Assembly: GCF_008033115.1 (NCBI RefSeq)
Contig: NZ_CP041203.1
Coordinates: forward strand, 3,100,001-3,164,000
Direction: 5' to 3'
DNA length: 64,000 nt
Origin: Cellulomonas sp. Y8
Lineage (GTDB): Bacteria; Actinomycetota; Actinomycetes; Actinomycetales; Cellulomonadaceae
In this document: positions 19,374 through 28,722 of the stretch, in pieces
Layout of the letters: each line of letters opens with the position of its first letter
Numbering within the stretch: the first letter of the stretch is position 1
Position numbers and translations under genes: made by a program
The notes under the pieces: model-generated
What the model saw: the letters and a program-made list of their open reading frames with translations, nothing else
Told to the model about the DNA's origin: nothing
Databases searched by the model: none

Positions 19374-20942
19374 ATGCGGATCGGCGTCCCGAAGGAGGCC
19401 CGGCCGGGCGAGCGGCTCGTGGCCGCCACGCCCGCCACCGTGGGCCGGCTGGCGAAGCTGGGCTACGAGGTGGTCGTCGAGCACGGCGCGGGCGAGGCCG
19501 CGAGCTTCCCCGACGCGGCCTACGCGGAGGCCGGCGCGGCCCTCGGCGACGCGGCCGAGGTCTGGGCGAGCGACGTGGTGACCACGGTGAACGCCCCGGC
19601 CGACGCGCAGGTCGCCGCCCTGACCCCCGGCGCCACGCTGGTGTCGATGCTCGCGCCCGCCGGCGCCGCCCACCCCGAGCGGGTCGCGGCGCTGGCCGCC
19701 CGCGGCGTCACGGCGCTGGCCCTCGACGCCGTGCCGCGCGTGTCCCGTGCTCAGGCGCTCGACGTGCTCAGCACCATGTCGAACGTCGCGGGCTACCGCG
19801 CGGTCATCGAGGCCGCCGAGGAGTTCGGCGGCATGTTCACCGGCCAGGTGACGGCCGCCGGCAAGACCCCGCCGGCGACCGTGTTCGTCATCGGCGCGGG
19901 CGTGGCCGGGCTCGCGGCGATCGGCGCGGCCGGCAGCCTCGGCGCCCAGGTCCGCGCCTACGACGTCCGGCCCGAGGTCGGCGAGCAGATCGAGTCGATG
20001 GGCGCGTCGTTCGTGCAGGCCGCCGCGGCCCAGCAGGAGGTGAGCGCCGACGGCTACGCCCGCGAGCTCACCGCCGAGCAGGAGCGGCTGACCGCCGAGA
20101 TGTACGCCGCGGAGACCGCCCAGGCCGACATCGTCATCACCACGGCCCTGGTCCGCGGCACCGCGCCGCGCACGATCAGCGCGGAGATGGTCGCCGCGAT
20201 GCGCCCCGGGTCCGTGATCGTCGACCTGGCCGCGTCGGGCGGCGGCAACTGCGAGCTGACCGTGCCGGGGGAGAAGGTCGTCACCGCGAACGGCGTGACG
20301 ATCCTCGGCTACACGGACCTCACCAGCCGGATGGCGCGGCACACGTCGCAGCTGTTCGGCACCAACGTCGTCAACCTGCTCACGCTGCTCACCCCGGGCA
20401 AGGACGGGGCGCTGGTCCTCGACCTCGACGACCCGGTGCAGCGGGGCATGGCCGTCACGCGGGCGGGGGAGGTGCTGTGGCCGCCGCCCCCCGTGCAGGT
20501 GTCGGCGGCGCCGGCGGCAGAACCCGCCCCGGCCGTGGCGCCGGTCGACCCCGCCGAGCAGGCCCGGCTCGCCCGGGAGGCCGCGCGCCGCCGCGGGCAG
20601 CGCCAGATGGCCGGCCTGGCCCTCGGCGCCGTGCTGCTCGCCCTGGCGATCACGTTCTCGCCGGCCGCGTTCGCCGGGCACTTCACGGTGTTCGTGCTCG
20701 CGGTGTTCGTCGGGTACTACGTCATCTCGAACGTCAGCCACTCGCTGCACACGCCGCTGATGGCCCAGACCAACGCCATCTCCGGGATCATCCTGGTCGG
20801 CGCGCTGCTGCAGATCGGCAGCGACAGCTGGGTCGTCTCGGCGCTCGCGTTCGCCGCGGCGGCGGTCGCCGCCATCAACATCTTCGGTGGCTTCCTGGTG
20901 GCCTACCGGATGATCGGGATGTTCCGGAAGGAGGAGGCCTGA
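19374..20942 (+). CDS. pntA: NAD(P) transhydrogenase subunit alpha
   Basis: The 522-residue protein begins [20 protein letters not shown], the AlaDH/PNT N-terminal signature. [20 protein letters not shown] near residue 170 is the NAD-binding Rossmann motif, with [16 protein letters not shown] next. The last 120 residues form several membrane helices ([48 protein letters not shown]). It is therefore the fused alpha form carrying its membrane part. With PntB it transfers hydride from NADH to NADP+ driven by the proton gradient. ATG 19374 follows GGAGGGG. PntB starts one base after the stop, so they are cotranslated. Confidence 0.96.
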   Translation: MRIGVPKEARPGERLVAATPATVGRLAKLGYEVVVEHGAGEAASFPDAAYAEAGAALGDAAEVWASDVVTTVNAPADAQVAALTPGATLVSMLAPAGAAHPERVAALAARGVTALALDAVPRVSRAQALDVLSTMSNVAGYRAVIEAAEEFGGMFTGQVTAAGKTPPATVFVIGAGVAGLAAIGAAGSLGAQVRAYDVRPEVGEQIESMGASFVQAAAAQQEVSADGYARELTAEQERLTAEMYAAETAQADIVITTALVRGTAPRTISAEMVAAMRPGSVIVDLAASGGGNCELTVPGEKVVTANGVTILGYTDLTSRMARHTSQLFGTNVVNLLTLLTPGKDGALVLDLDDPVQRGMAVTRAGEVLWPPPPVQVSAAPAAEPAPAVAPVDPAEQARLAREAARRRGQRQMAGLALGAVLLALAITFSPAAFAGHFTVFVLAVFVGYYVISNVSHSLHTPLMAQTNAISGIILVGALLQIGSDSWVVSALAFAAAAVAAINIFGGFLVAYRMIGMFRKEEA

Positions 20943-20943
20943 G

Positions 20944-22332
20944 ATGCTCACCTCCGCAGCCCAGGGCGTGTACCTCGTCGCCGCCGTCCTGTTCGTCCTC
21001 AGCCTCGCCGGGCTGTCGAAGCAGGAGACCGCCCGCCGCGGCAACCTGCTCGGCATGGTCGGCATGGCCCTCGCGCTGGTCGCCACCGTCCTGCTCAGCG
21101 TCGACGTCTCCGAGCGCAGCCCGCTCGTCACCCTGCTGCTCATCGCGCTGGTGCTCCTCATCGGCATCGCCGTCGGCACCTGGCGGGCCCGCTCCGTCGA
21201 GATGACGCAGATGCCCGAGATGATCGCGATGCTGCACTCGTTCGTCGGCGCCGCGGCCGTCCTGGTCGGCGTCAACTCCTACCTGACCGAGACGCACGCC
21301 GACGCGGTGCACCTCGTCGAGGTGTTCCTCGGCGTGCTCATCGGCGCCGTGACGTTCACCGGCTCGATCGTCGCCTACCTCAAGCTCTCGGCGAAGATGT
21401 CCTCCGCGCCGCTCACGCTGCCCGGCCGCAACTGGCTGAACCTCGGCGCGCTGGTCGCGTCCGCGGGGGCGCTGGGCTGGTTCCTGACGTCGCCGTCGCT
21501 GGTGCCGCTGCTGCTCATGACCGTCGTCGCCCTCGCGCTCGGCTGGCACCTCGTGGCCGCGATCGGCGGCGGCGACATGCCCGTCGTCGTCTCGATGCTC
21601 AACTCGTACTCCGGCTGGGCCGCGGCGGCCGCGGGCTTCATGCTGGACAACGACCTGCTGATCGTCACCGGCGCCCTCGTCGGCTCCTCCGGCGCGATCC
21701 TGTCGTACATCATGTGCCGCGCGATGAACCGGTCGTTCGTCAGCGTGATCCTCGGCGGCTTCGGCACGGAGGGCGGGACCGTCGTCCCGTCGGGCTCGAC
21801 CGAGGTCGGGGAGCACCGCGAGGTGCAGGCGGCCGAGGTCGCGGCGATGCTCAAGTCCGCGTCGAGCGTCGTCATCACCCCGGGCTACGGCATGGCCGTC
21901 GCCAAGGCGCAGTACCCGGTCGCCGACCTGGTGGCCCGGCTCCGCGCCGCGGGCGTCGAGGTCCGGTTCGGCGTGCACCCCGTCGCGGGCCGGCTCCCCG
22001 GGCACATGAACGTCCTGCTCGCCGAGGCCAAGGTGCCGTACGACATCGTCCTCGAGATGGACGAGATCAACGACGACCTGGCCTCGACCGACGTCGTGCT
22101 CGTCATCGGCGCCAACGACACCGTGAACCCCGCCGCCCTGGAGGACCCGGGCTCGCCGATCGCCGGCATGCCCGTCCTCGAGGTGTGGAAGGCGAAGCAG
22201 GTGGTCGTGTTCAAGCGGTCGATGGCCACCGGCTACGCCGGCGTGCAGAACCCGCTGTTCTTCCGGGAGAACACGGCGATGCTGTTCGGCGACGCGAAGG
22301 ACCAGGTCGAGCGCATCGTCGCCGCGCTCTGA
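20944..22332 (+). CDS. pntB: NAD(P) transhydrogenase subunit beta
   Basis: This is a 462-residue membrane protein of typical PntB length. The N-terminal 260 residues hold about nine hydrophobic helices with [14 protein letters not shown] and [20 protein letters not shown], the conserved proton-channel segments. The C-terminal domain III binds [58 protein letters not shown] and [19 protein letters not shown]. It acts with PntA in the cytoplasmic membrane. The start is one base downstream of the pntA stop. The pntAB pair sits between mazG and eno, where Mycobacterium has only a lipoprotein gene. Confidence 0.97.
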   Translation: MLTSAAQGVYLVAAVLFVLSLAGLSKQETARRGNLLGMVGMALALVATVLLSVDVSERSPLVTLLLIALVLLIGIAVGTWRARSVEMTQMPEMIAMLHSFVGAAAVLVGVNSYLTETHADAVHLVEVFLGVLIGAVTFTGSIVAYLKLSAKMSSAPLTLPGRNWLNLGALVASAGALGWFLTSPSLVPLLLMTVVALALGWHLVAAIGGGDMPVVVSMLNSYSGWAAAAAGFMLDNDLLIVTGALVGSSGAILSYIMCRAMNRSFVSVILGGFGTEGGTVVPSGSTEVGEHREVQAAEVAAMLKSASSVVITPGYGMAVAKAQYPVADLVARLRAAGVEVRFGVHPVAGRLPGHMNVLLAEAKVPYDIVLEMDEINDDLASTDVVLVIGANDTVNPAALEDPGSPIAGMPVLEVWKAKQVVVFKRSMATGYAGVQNPLFFRENTAMLFGDAKDQVERIVAAL

Positions 22333-22418
22333 CAGGCGTTCACCGTCCGGTTGCCGAAGGTCCCACCGACGCACCGGACGGCGCGCACTAGGCTGAGGTC
22401 GCAAACCGACCCGTTTGA

Positions 22419-23711
<1,293 letters not shown>

Positions 23712-23727
23712 GCCCTCAGGCTCTCGA

Positions 23728-23767
23728 CCGGAGGCCGGTGACCCCGCACGGGGTCGCCGGCCTCCGG
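23728..23767 (+). terminator. Terminator hairpin after eno
   Basis: CCGGAGGCCGGTGACCCC (23728-23745) pairs with 23750-23767 over 18 positions with a single wobble and a four-base loop (GCAC), 16 bases past the stop. Confidence 0.8.
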
Positions 23768-23880
23768 CGCGTCCGGGGTGTGCCCGGCGCCGCCCGCGGC
23801 TTGTGCGGATCGTGTGCGTGCGCGGACACGGCCGGGCCGCCTGCGGGGTCGCGGGCGCGGCGCGGGGCACAATCGGGACC

Positions 23881-24867
23881 ATGCCCGCCCCTCGTCGTCC
23901 CGCCGCGCCCCGCACCGGCGCCGACGACGACGCGACCCGCGGCGGCGACCGGCGCGGCTCGGCTCCGCGCACGCCCGCGCCGCGCACCCCGGCACCCCGG
24001 CAGCCCGCGCCGCGCGACCCCGCGCCGCGCACGGCGAGCGTGCCGCGCTCGCCCGCGCCGGCGCCGCGCTCGGGCGGCGCCCCCGCGACCCGATCGGGTT
24101 CGACCCCGGCGACCCGGCCGTCCGCGGGCCAGGCCCCTGCCGCGCGCACGCCCGCGACCCCGCGCACCGGCGCCCCGCAGCAGTCGGTCCCGCGCCCCGC
24201 CACCCCCCGCCCCAGCACCTCGCGCGCCCGGTCCGCCCCGCCGCGCCCGGCGGCCGGCCGGCCCAGCAGCTCCCGGCCGGGCGGCCGCGGCGGCTCGGGC
24301 GGCGACCGCCGCGGGGCGCGCGCCGAGACCGTGCAGCAGCGGCTGCCGCGGCTGTTCACCGTGCGGGCGCTGGTGATGTTCGTGGTGCTGTCGATCGCGT
24401 TCGTCCTGGTCTTCCCGACGCTGCGGCAGTACCTCGACCAGCAGGTCCGGCTCGAGCAGCTGCGCGCCGAGGTGGCCGCCGCCGAGCAGGACAACGAGGA
24501 CCTGCAGGCCGAGCTCGACCGGTGGTCCGACCCCGCCTACGTCGAGGCGCAGGCCCGCGAGCGGCTCGCGTTCGTCATGCCGGGGGAGCGGGCGCTGCGC
24601 GTCGCCGACCCGGAGGTCGTGCCCGACGACACCGCGACCGACCCGGCCGCGACCACCCCGGGGACCGTCGAGTCCGACGACCCGACGCGCCCCTGGTACG
24701 CCCAGCTGTGGGACTCCGTGCAGGTGGCGGGGGCCGCGGGCACGGGCTCGACCGGCACCGGGACCGACGGGTCCGCGGGCACCGGCACGACGGGGGACAA
24801 TGGGACCGCGCCGGACGGCACCGGGACCGAGGGGTCCGACGGGGAGCCGACGGCGCCGACCCCCTGA
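23881..24867 (+). CDS. Septum formation initiator (FtsB/DivIC family)
   Basis: This 328-residue bitopic membrane protein begins with about 150 cytoplasmic residues that are a Pro/Ala/Arg-rich disordered tail. A single transmembrane helix (ALVMFVVLSIAFVLVFPTL, near 164-182) and a coiled coil (LEQLRAEVAAAEQDNEDLQ) follow, then the conserved YVEAQARERLAFVMPGE block. The C-terminal extracellular tail is Gly/Thr-rich. FtsB-type proteins join FtsL and FtsQ in the division complex. Order eno - ftsB - DUF501 - ppx is the standard actinobacterial arrangement. CACAAT (23868-23873) with seven bases to the ATG suggests a leaderless message. Both tails are longer than in most homologues. Confidence 0.9.
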   Translation: MPAPRRPAAPRTGADDDATRGGDRRGSAPRTPAPRTPAPRQPAPRDPAPRTASVPRSPAPAPRSGGAPATRSGSTPATRPSAGQAPAARTPATPRTGAPQQSVPRPATPRPSTSRARSAPPRPAAGRPSSSRPGGRGGSGGDRRGARAETVQQRLPRLFTVRALVMFVVLSIAFVLVFPTLRQYLDQQVRLEQLRAEVAAAEQDNEDLQAELDRWSDPAYVEAQARERLAFVMPGERALRVADPEVVPDDTATDPAATTPGTVESDDPTRPWYAQLWDSVQVAGAAGTGSTGTGTDGSAGTGTTGDNGTAPDGTGTEGSDGEPTAPTP

Positions 24868-24890
24868 CGCCGACCGCCCGAGGACCGCTC

Positions 24891-25451
24891 GTGACCGACC
24901 TGCCCACCACCCCGGCGCCCGCGCTGCCCGACCCGGCCGAGGTGCCGCGCGCCCGGCACGACACCCCCGAGGTGACCGAGGCGGACCTCGTCGTGCTCCG
25001 CGAGCAGCTCGGCCGGCCCGCGCGCGGCGTCGTCGGCGTCGCCGCCCGGTGCGCCTGCGGTCGGCCGCTCGTCGTCCGCACCGCGCCGCGGCTCGACGAC
25101 GGCACGCCGTTCCCGACCACGTACTACCTGACGTGCCCGCCCGCCGTCGGCGCGGTCAGCACCCTCGAGGCCACCGGCCTGATGAAGGAGCTCACCGCCC
25201 GCGTGCAGTCCGAGCCGGAGCTCGCGGCGGCGTACCAGCGCGCGCACGAGGCGTACCTCGCCGACCGCGCCGAGCTCGGTGACGTGCCGGAGATCGCGGG
25301 CATCTCGGCCGGCGGCATGCCGACCCGGGTGAAGTGCCTGCACGTCGTCGTCGGGCACGCGCTCGCCGCCGGTCCGGGCGTCAACCCGGTCGGGGACGAC
25401 GTGCTGCTGCGGCTGCGCGACGTGTGGCGCCCGGACCGCTGCACCTGCTGA
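24891..25451 (+). CDS. DUF501 domain-containing protein
   Basis: The 186-residue protein has the DUF501 layout: LREQLGRPARGVVGVAARC, CGRPLVVRTAPRL, FPTTYYLTCPPAVGAVSTLE, GISAGGMPTRVKCLHVVVGH and ALAAGPGVNPVGDDVL. The cysteines (GVAARCACG, LTCPP, VKCLH, DRCTC) and the KCLHVVVGH histidines suggest metal or cofactor binding, but no function is established. It lies between ftsB and ppx as in other actinobacteria. GTG 24891 is preceded by a modest GAGGA-like site; the upstream reading belongs to a shadow frame. Confidence 0.88.
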   Translation: MTDLPTTPAPALPDPAEVPRARHDTPEVTEADLVVLREQLGRPARGVVGVAARCACGRPLVVRTAPRLDDGTPFPTTYYLTCPPAVGAVSTLEATGLMKELTARVQSEPELAAAYQRAHEAYLADRAELGDVPEIAGISAGGMPTRVKCLHVVVGHALAAGPGVNPVGDDVLLRLRDVWRPDRCTC

Positions 25452-25515
25452 CGCCCGCCGGCCGGGCCCGCCGCCGCGGCGCGCGGCCCGCGCCCGGGAT
25501 GGGATGATCTGTCGC

Positions 25516-26487
25516 GTGACGCGTGTGGCTGCCATCGACTGCGGGACCAACTCCATCCGGCTCCTGGTGGCCGACGTCGACGCGGAGGCGGGGACCCTCA
25601 CGGACCTCGACCGTCGCATGGAGGTCGTCCGGCTCGGCCAGGGCGTCGACCGCACCGGCCGCATCGCCCCCGAGGCCATGGCCCGCACCCTGGGCGCCAC
25701 CCGCCGGTACGCGGACGTCTGCCGCGACCTCGGCGTCGAGGCCGTCCGGTTCGTGGCCACCAGCGCGTCCCGGGACGCCGAGAACCGGGACGAGTTCGTC
25801 GCGGGCGTCCGCGAGGCCCTGGGCGTCGAGCCCGAGGTCATCGGCGGCGTCGAGGAGGCCGCGCTGTCGTTCCGCGGTGCGACCGGGGTGCTCGGCGCGA
25901 CCCACGACGGCCCGTTCCTCGTCGTCGACCTGGGCGGCGGCTCGACCGAGGTCGTGCTGGGCGAGCGGGAGCCCGAGGCCGCGTACTCGATGGACGTCGG
26001 CTGCGTGCGGATCACCGAGCGGCACCTGCTGGCCGACCCGCCGACCGCCGAGCAGGTCGCCGCCGCCGAGGCCGACGTGCGCGCCGCGCTCGACGTCGCC
26101 GCCCAGCACGTCCCGCTGGGTCGGACCGCCACCCTCGTGGGCCTGGCGGGCTCGGTGACGACGATCACCGCGCACGCGCTGCGGCTGCCCGCCTACGACC
26201 GGGACGCCATCGACGGCGCCGTCCTCGCGGTCGACGACGTGGTCGCCGCCTGCGACGACCTGCTCGCCCGCGACCACGACGCCCGGTCGTCGCTGGGCTT
26301 CATGCACCCGGGCCGGGTCGACGTCATCGGTGCCGGCGCGCTGGTGTGGCGGGCGGTCGTCGAGCGCGTGCGGTCCGAGGTCGAGGCGTCGGGTGGCACG
26401 CTGACGGAGGTCGTCACCTCGGAGCACGACATCCTCGACGGCATCGCCTGGAGCGTCGCCGAGCGCACGCGCGCCACCCGCGCCTGA
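25516..26487 (+). CDS. ppx: Exopolyphosphatase / guanosine pentaphosphatase (Ppx/GppA family)
   Basis: The 323-residue protein starts VTRVAAIDCGTNSIRLLVAD, the phosphate-1 motif of the ASKHA fold. FVATSASRDAENRDEFVAGV, FLVVDLGGGSTEVVLGE (phosphate-2) and GLAGSVTTITAHAL (adenosine-region motif) follow. It lacks the C-terminal extension of E. coli Ppx, as usual in actinobacteria. It hydrolyses polyphosphate or pppGpp in the cytoplasm. GTG 25516 is preferred to ATG 25504 because a GATGAT box (25503-25508) lies seven bases upstream, matching other leaderless starts here; ATG 25504 remains possible. Confidence 0.92.
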   Translation: MTRVAAIDCGTNSIRLLVADVDAEAGTLTDLDRRMEVVRLGQGVDRTGRIAPEAMARTLGATRRYADVCRDLGVEAVRFVATSASRDAENRDEFVAGVREALGVEPEVIGGVEEAALSFRGATGVLGATHDGPFLVVDLGGGSTEVVLGEREPEAAYSMDVGCVRITERHLLADPPTAEQVAAAEADVRAALDVAAQHVPLGRTATLVGLAGSVTTITAHALRLPAYDRDAIDGAVLAVDDVVAACDDLLARDHDARSSLGFMHPGRVDVIGAGALVWRAVVERVRSEVEASGGTLTEVVTSEHDILDGIAWSVAERTRATRA

Positions 26488-26519
26488 CCCGCGCGCGCCC
26501 GCGCGCCCCCGCGCGCCCG

Positions 26520-26593
26520 CGCCGAGGTCGGTGCTTCGCGCCGAGGTCGGTGCTTACAAGCACCGACCTCGCGCCGAACCACCGACCTCGGCG
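26520..26593. repeat. Palindromic element A (CGCCGAG family)
   Basis: Four related arms are arranged two forward then two inverted. CGCCGAGGTCGGTGCTT is at 26520-26536 and again at 26539-26555. AAGCACCGACCTC is at 26558-26570 and ACCGACCTCGGCG at 26581-26593. The inner pair forms a perfect 13-bp stem with a two-base spacer. Confidence 0.75.
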
Positions 26594-26623
26594 GCGTGCG
26601 GCGTCACGGCTCCCGCTCTCCTG

Positions 26624-26697
26624 CGCCGAGATAGGACCGTCGCGCCGAGATAGGGCCGTGCAAGGTCCTACCTCGGCGGGGAGGTCCTATCTCGGCG
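26624..26697. repeat. Palindromic element B (CGCCGAG family)
   Basis: The same architecture as element A with another core. CGCCGAGATAGGACC (26624-26638) and CGCCGAGATAGGGCC (26643-26657) are followed by GGTCCTACCTCGGCG (26664-26678) and GGTCCTATCTCGGCG (26683-26697). The outer pair is a perfect 15-bp match. Confidence 0.75.
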
Positions 26698-26710
26698 AGC
26701 GGGCGGGCGA

Positions 26711-26787
26711 GCGAGCGGGCCGGGCGGGCGAGCGGGCCGGGCGGGCGAGCGGGCCGGGCGGGCGAGCGGGCCGGGCGGGCCGGGCGG
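26711..26787. repeat. 17-bp tandem repeat, four exact copies
   Basis: GCGAGCGGGCCGGGCGG repeats at 26711, 26728, 26745 and 26762, followed by nine bases of a fifth copy. It is pure G/C apart from one A per unit, non-coding, and lies between palindrome B and the PadR promoter. The 519-base gap between ppx and the PadR gene contains only these repeats and the promoter. Confidence 0.8.
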
Positions 26788-26837
26788 GCGAGCGGGTCGG
26801 CGGGCCCGGCGACACGCCCGCGGGTCCGGTAGCGAAC

Positions 26838-26870
26838 TTCGCCCGGTACTGCGCAATCTGTACTACCGTG
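26838..26870 (+). promoter_or_regulatory. Promoter of the PadR operon with imperfect palindrome
   Basis: TTCGCC (26838-26843), a 17-bp spacer, and TACTAC (26861-26866) make a standard promoter. CGGTACTGCG (26845-26854) is mirrored at 7 of 10 positions by the sequence ending CTACCG at 26869. This is a plausible autoregulatory PadR operator. Confidence 0.45.
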
Positions 26871-27006
26871 GCTCCTGCGGGAGCCGAGGAGGGTCGGCTC
26901 CCGCACCAGACAGCGGGTGCCGCGGCCGACAGGGGGCCGACCGCGGCGCCCGCCCCGCACCTGCGGTGCGCCGGGACACCCGGCGTCCGCGCCAGGGAGG
27001 CCCCGG

Positions 27007-27336
27007 GTGGACACGACCCAGCTGCTCAAAGGAGTGCTCGACGTGGCGGTGCTCGCCGTCGTCGCCGAGGAGGACGGGTACGGCTACGACGTCGTCCGGC
27101 GGCTGCGTGCCGCGGGGCTGGCCGAGGTCGGCGACGCGTCCGTGTACGGCACGCTCCGCCGGCTGTACTCCCAGGGTGCGCTGACGTCCTACGTGGTGCC
27201 CAGCGACGAGGGCCCGCACCGCAAGTACTACGGGATCAACGCGCAGGGCCGGGCGATGCTCGCCGCCCAGCGCAAGGACTGGCGCGAGTTCGCGGGGACC
27301 ATGACCCGCCTGCTCGACGGGGAGGTGGCGGCGTGA
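27007..27336 (+). CDS. PadR family transcriptional regulator
   Basis: This 109-residue winged-helix protein begins VDTTQLLKGVLDVAVLAVVA, then EDGYGYDVVRRLRAAGL and GDASVYGTLRRLYSQGAL (recognition helix). The wing with PHRKYYGINAQG follows, the hallmark PadR block. It is the short form without a C-terminal dimer arm beyond about 30 residues. Its TGA overlaps the GTG of the next gene, whose N-terminus has the HAAS domain that accompanies PadR regulators, so the two form a sensor/regulator module. GTG 27007 has poor Shine-Dalgarno support, but the protein aligns from here. Confidence 0.92.
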   Translation: MDTTQLLKGVLDVAVLAVVAEEDGYGYDVVRRLRAAGLAEVGDASVYGTLRRLYSQGALTSYVVPSDEGPHRKYYGINAQGRAMLAAQRKDWREFAGTMTRLLDGEVAA

Positions 27337-28631
27337 GCGGGACCCAGGCCGAGGCGGGCCGCGCGGCCGCGCCCGCGACGGTGGCGGAGTACGCCGCGCG
27401 GGTGCGGCAGCACCTGGCGGGGATGCCGGCCGAGCAGGTGGACGACCTGACCGACGGGCTCGAGGCGGACCTCGCGGACGCGCTGGCGGACGAGGTCGCG
27501 CCAGTCGGGGCCCACGGCGACCTCATCGCGCTGTTCGGGCCGCCGGCCGACTACGCCCGCGAGCTGCGCGTCGCCGCGGGGCTGCCCGAGCCCGAGCCGG
27601 TGCCTGCGCGCCGGGGGCTCCGGGCGCGGGTCCGCGGGATGCGCGCGGACGTCCGGAGCACCGCGCTGCGCGCCACCGCCGGGATGCGCCGGCAGCCGTG
27701 GTGGCCGGGGCTCCGCGACTTCGGGCTCGCGGTCCGCCCGCTGTGGTGGGTGCTGCGCGCCTGGGTGGTCTACCAGCTGCTGCTCCAGCTGGCGGGCGGT
27801 CGGTACGCGTACGGCGGCGGCAAGGGCGGCTGGGTCCCGGCCGACCTGCCGACCTGGGTGCTGCTGACCGGGCTCGTCGTGGTGAGCGTGCAGTGGGGCC
27901 GCGGGCTGTGGCTGCCGCGGTCCGGCCGGTGGCTGCCCGCCGCGACCGGGGCGCTCGCCGTGGTGCTCCTGATCCCGGCCGTGATCTGGGCGGGGAACGG
28001 GGCCGTGCGCTGGCAGACCGGGTACGACACCGCGTACGTGGAGCAGCCGTCCGACGGCATCCCGCGCGAGGACGGCGTGTGGGTCGACGGGATGCAGGTG
28101 AGCAACCTGTTCGTCTACGACGCGGACGGCAACCCGCTCTCCGACGTCCAGGTGTACGACGACCGCGGCCGCCCGGTGCGCACGACGACGGACGAAGGCT
28201 GGTCGACCTGGTCGCTGCCGGGCGTGACCGAGGACTGGAACTTCCTGCCGGCCACGGACGAGGACGGCCGCACGCGGTGGAACGTCTACCCGCTGCTCGG
28301 GGCGCCGAACGCCGACTTCGAGTGGGACCGCCTCGGCATCGACGAGTCCGCGCAGGACCCGGTCGACGTCCTCACCGCGGAGCCGCGCGTCCCGCCGCGC
28401 CCGTTCGCCAAGGCGCCCTCCGTCGTCGACCGCCGCGCGGCGGAGGAGCCCGCGACCGGGCCGTCCGCGGGGCCGTCGGCAGGACCGTCCGGGGAGCCCT
28501 CGGCCGCCCCGTCGGCCGACCCCGCCGCCGCCGAGACCGCCGCCACCGCCGCGCAGTCCAGCACCCGGGACGGAGGTCCCGGCGCCGGCGGTGTCGCGGC
28601 CCAGGAGAACGCCGCCACGACCGCCCCCTGA
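27333..28631 (+). CDS. HAAS-domain membrane protein, PadR partner
   Basis: The 432-residue protein has an N-terminal helical HAAS-like domain (residues 15-85: VAEYAARVRQHLAGMPAEQV through LIALFGPPADYARELRVAAG). Three hydrophobic segments follow (PLWWVLRAWVVYQLLLQLAG; TWVLLTGLVVVSVQWGRGLW; TGALAVVLLIPAVIWAGN). A probable extracellular part (VSNLFVYDADGNPLSDVQVY) may bind ligand, and the tail contains PSAGPSAGPSGEPSAAPSAD repeats. HAAS proteins transmit signals to PadR regulators. The GTGA overlap with padR supports a joint function. What is sensed is unknown. The extracellular part resembles no enzyme I recognise. Confidence 0.75.
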   Translation: MSGTQAEAGRAAAPATVAEYAARVRQHLAGMPAEQVDDLTDGLEADLADALADEVAPVGAHGDLIALFGPPADYARELRVAAGLPEPEPVPARRGLRARVRGMRADVRSTALRATAGMRRQPWWPGLRDFGLAVRPLWWVLRAWVVYQLLLQLAGGRYAYGGGKGGWVPADLPTWVLLTGLVVVSVQWGRGLWLPRSGRWLPAATGALAVVLLIPAVIWAGNGAVRWQTGYDTAYVEQPSDGIPREDGVWVDGMQVSNLFVYDADGNPLSDVQVYDDRGRPVRTTTDEGWSTWSLPGVTEDWNFLPATDEDGRTRWNVYPLLGAPNADFEWDRLGIDESAQDPVDVLTAEPRVPPRPFAKAPSVVDRRAAEEPATGPSAGPSAGPSGEPSAAPSADPAAAETAATAAQSSTRDGGPGAGGVAAQENAATTAP

Positions 28632-28684
28632 CCGGCGGCGGCGCCGGAATCCGGGACCTTGTGCCCAGAATCACGTGGTCCCGG

Positions 28685-28715
28685 TTCGCCTCGGGGAAGT
28701 CATGGGACGTACCGT
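28685..28715 (+). promoter_or_regulatory. Leaderless promoter of NDH-2
   Basis: TTCGCC (28685-28690) and TACCGT (28710-28715) are separated by 19 bp; seven bases separate the -10 from ATG 28723. No ribosome-binding site precedes the ATG. Confidence 0.5.
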
Positions 28716-28722
28716 TGGACCT

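Noticed and set aside
26520..26787. CRISPR-like array
   Set aside because: Repeats are inverted or directly abutting without unique spacers, and no cas genes are present.
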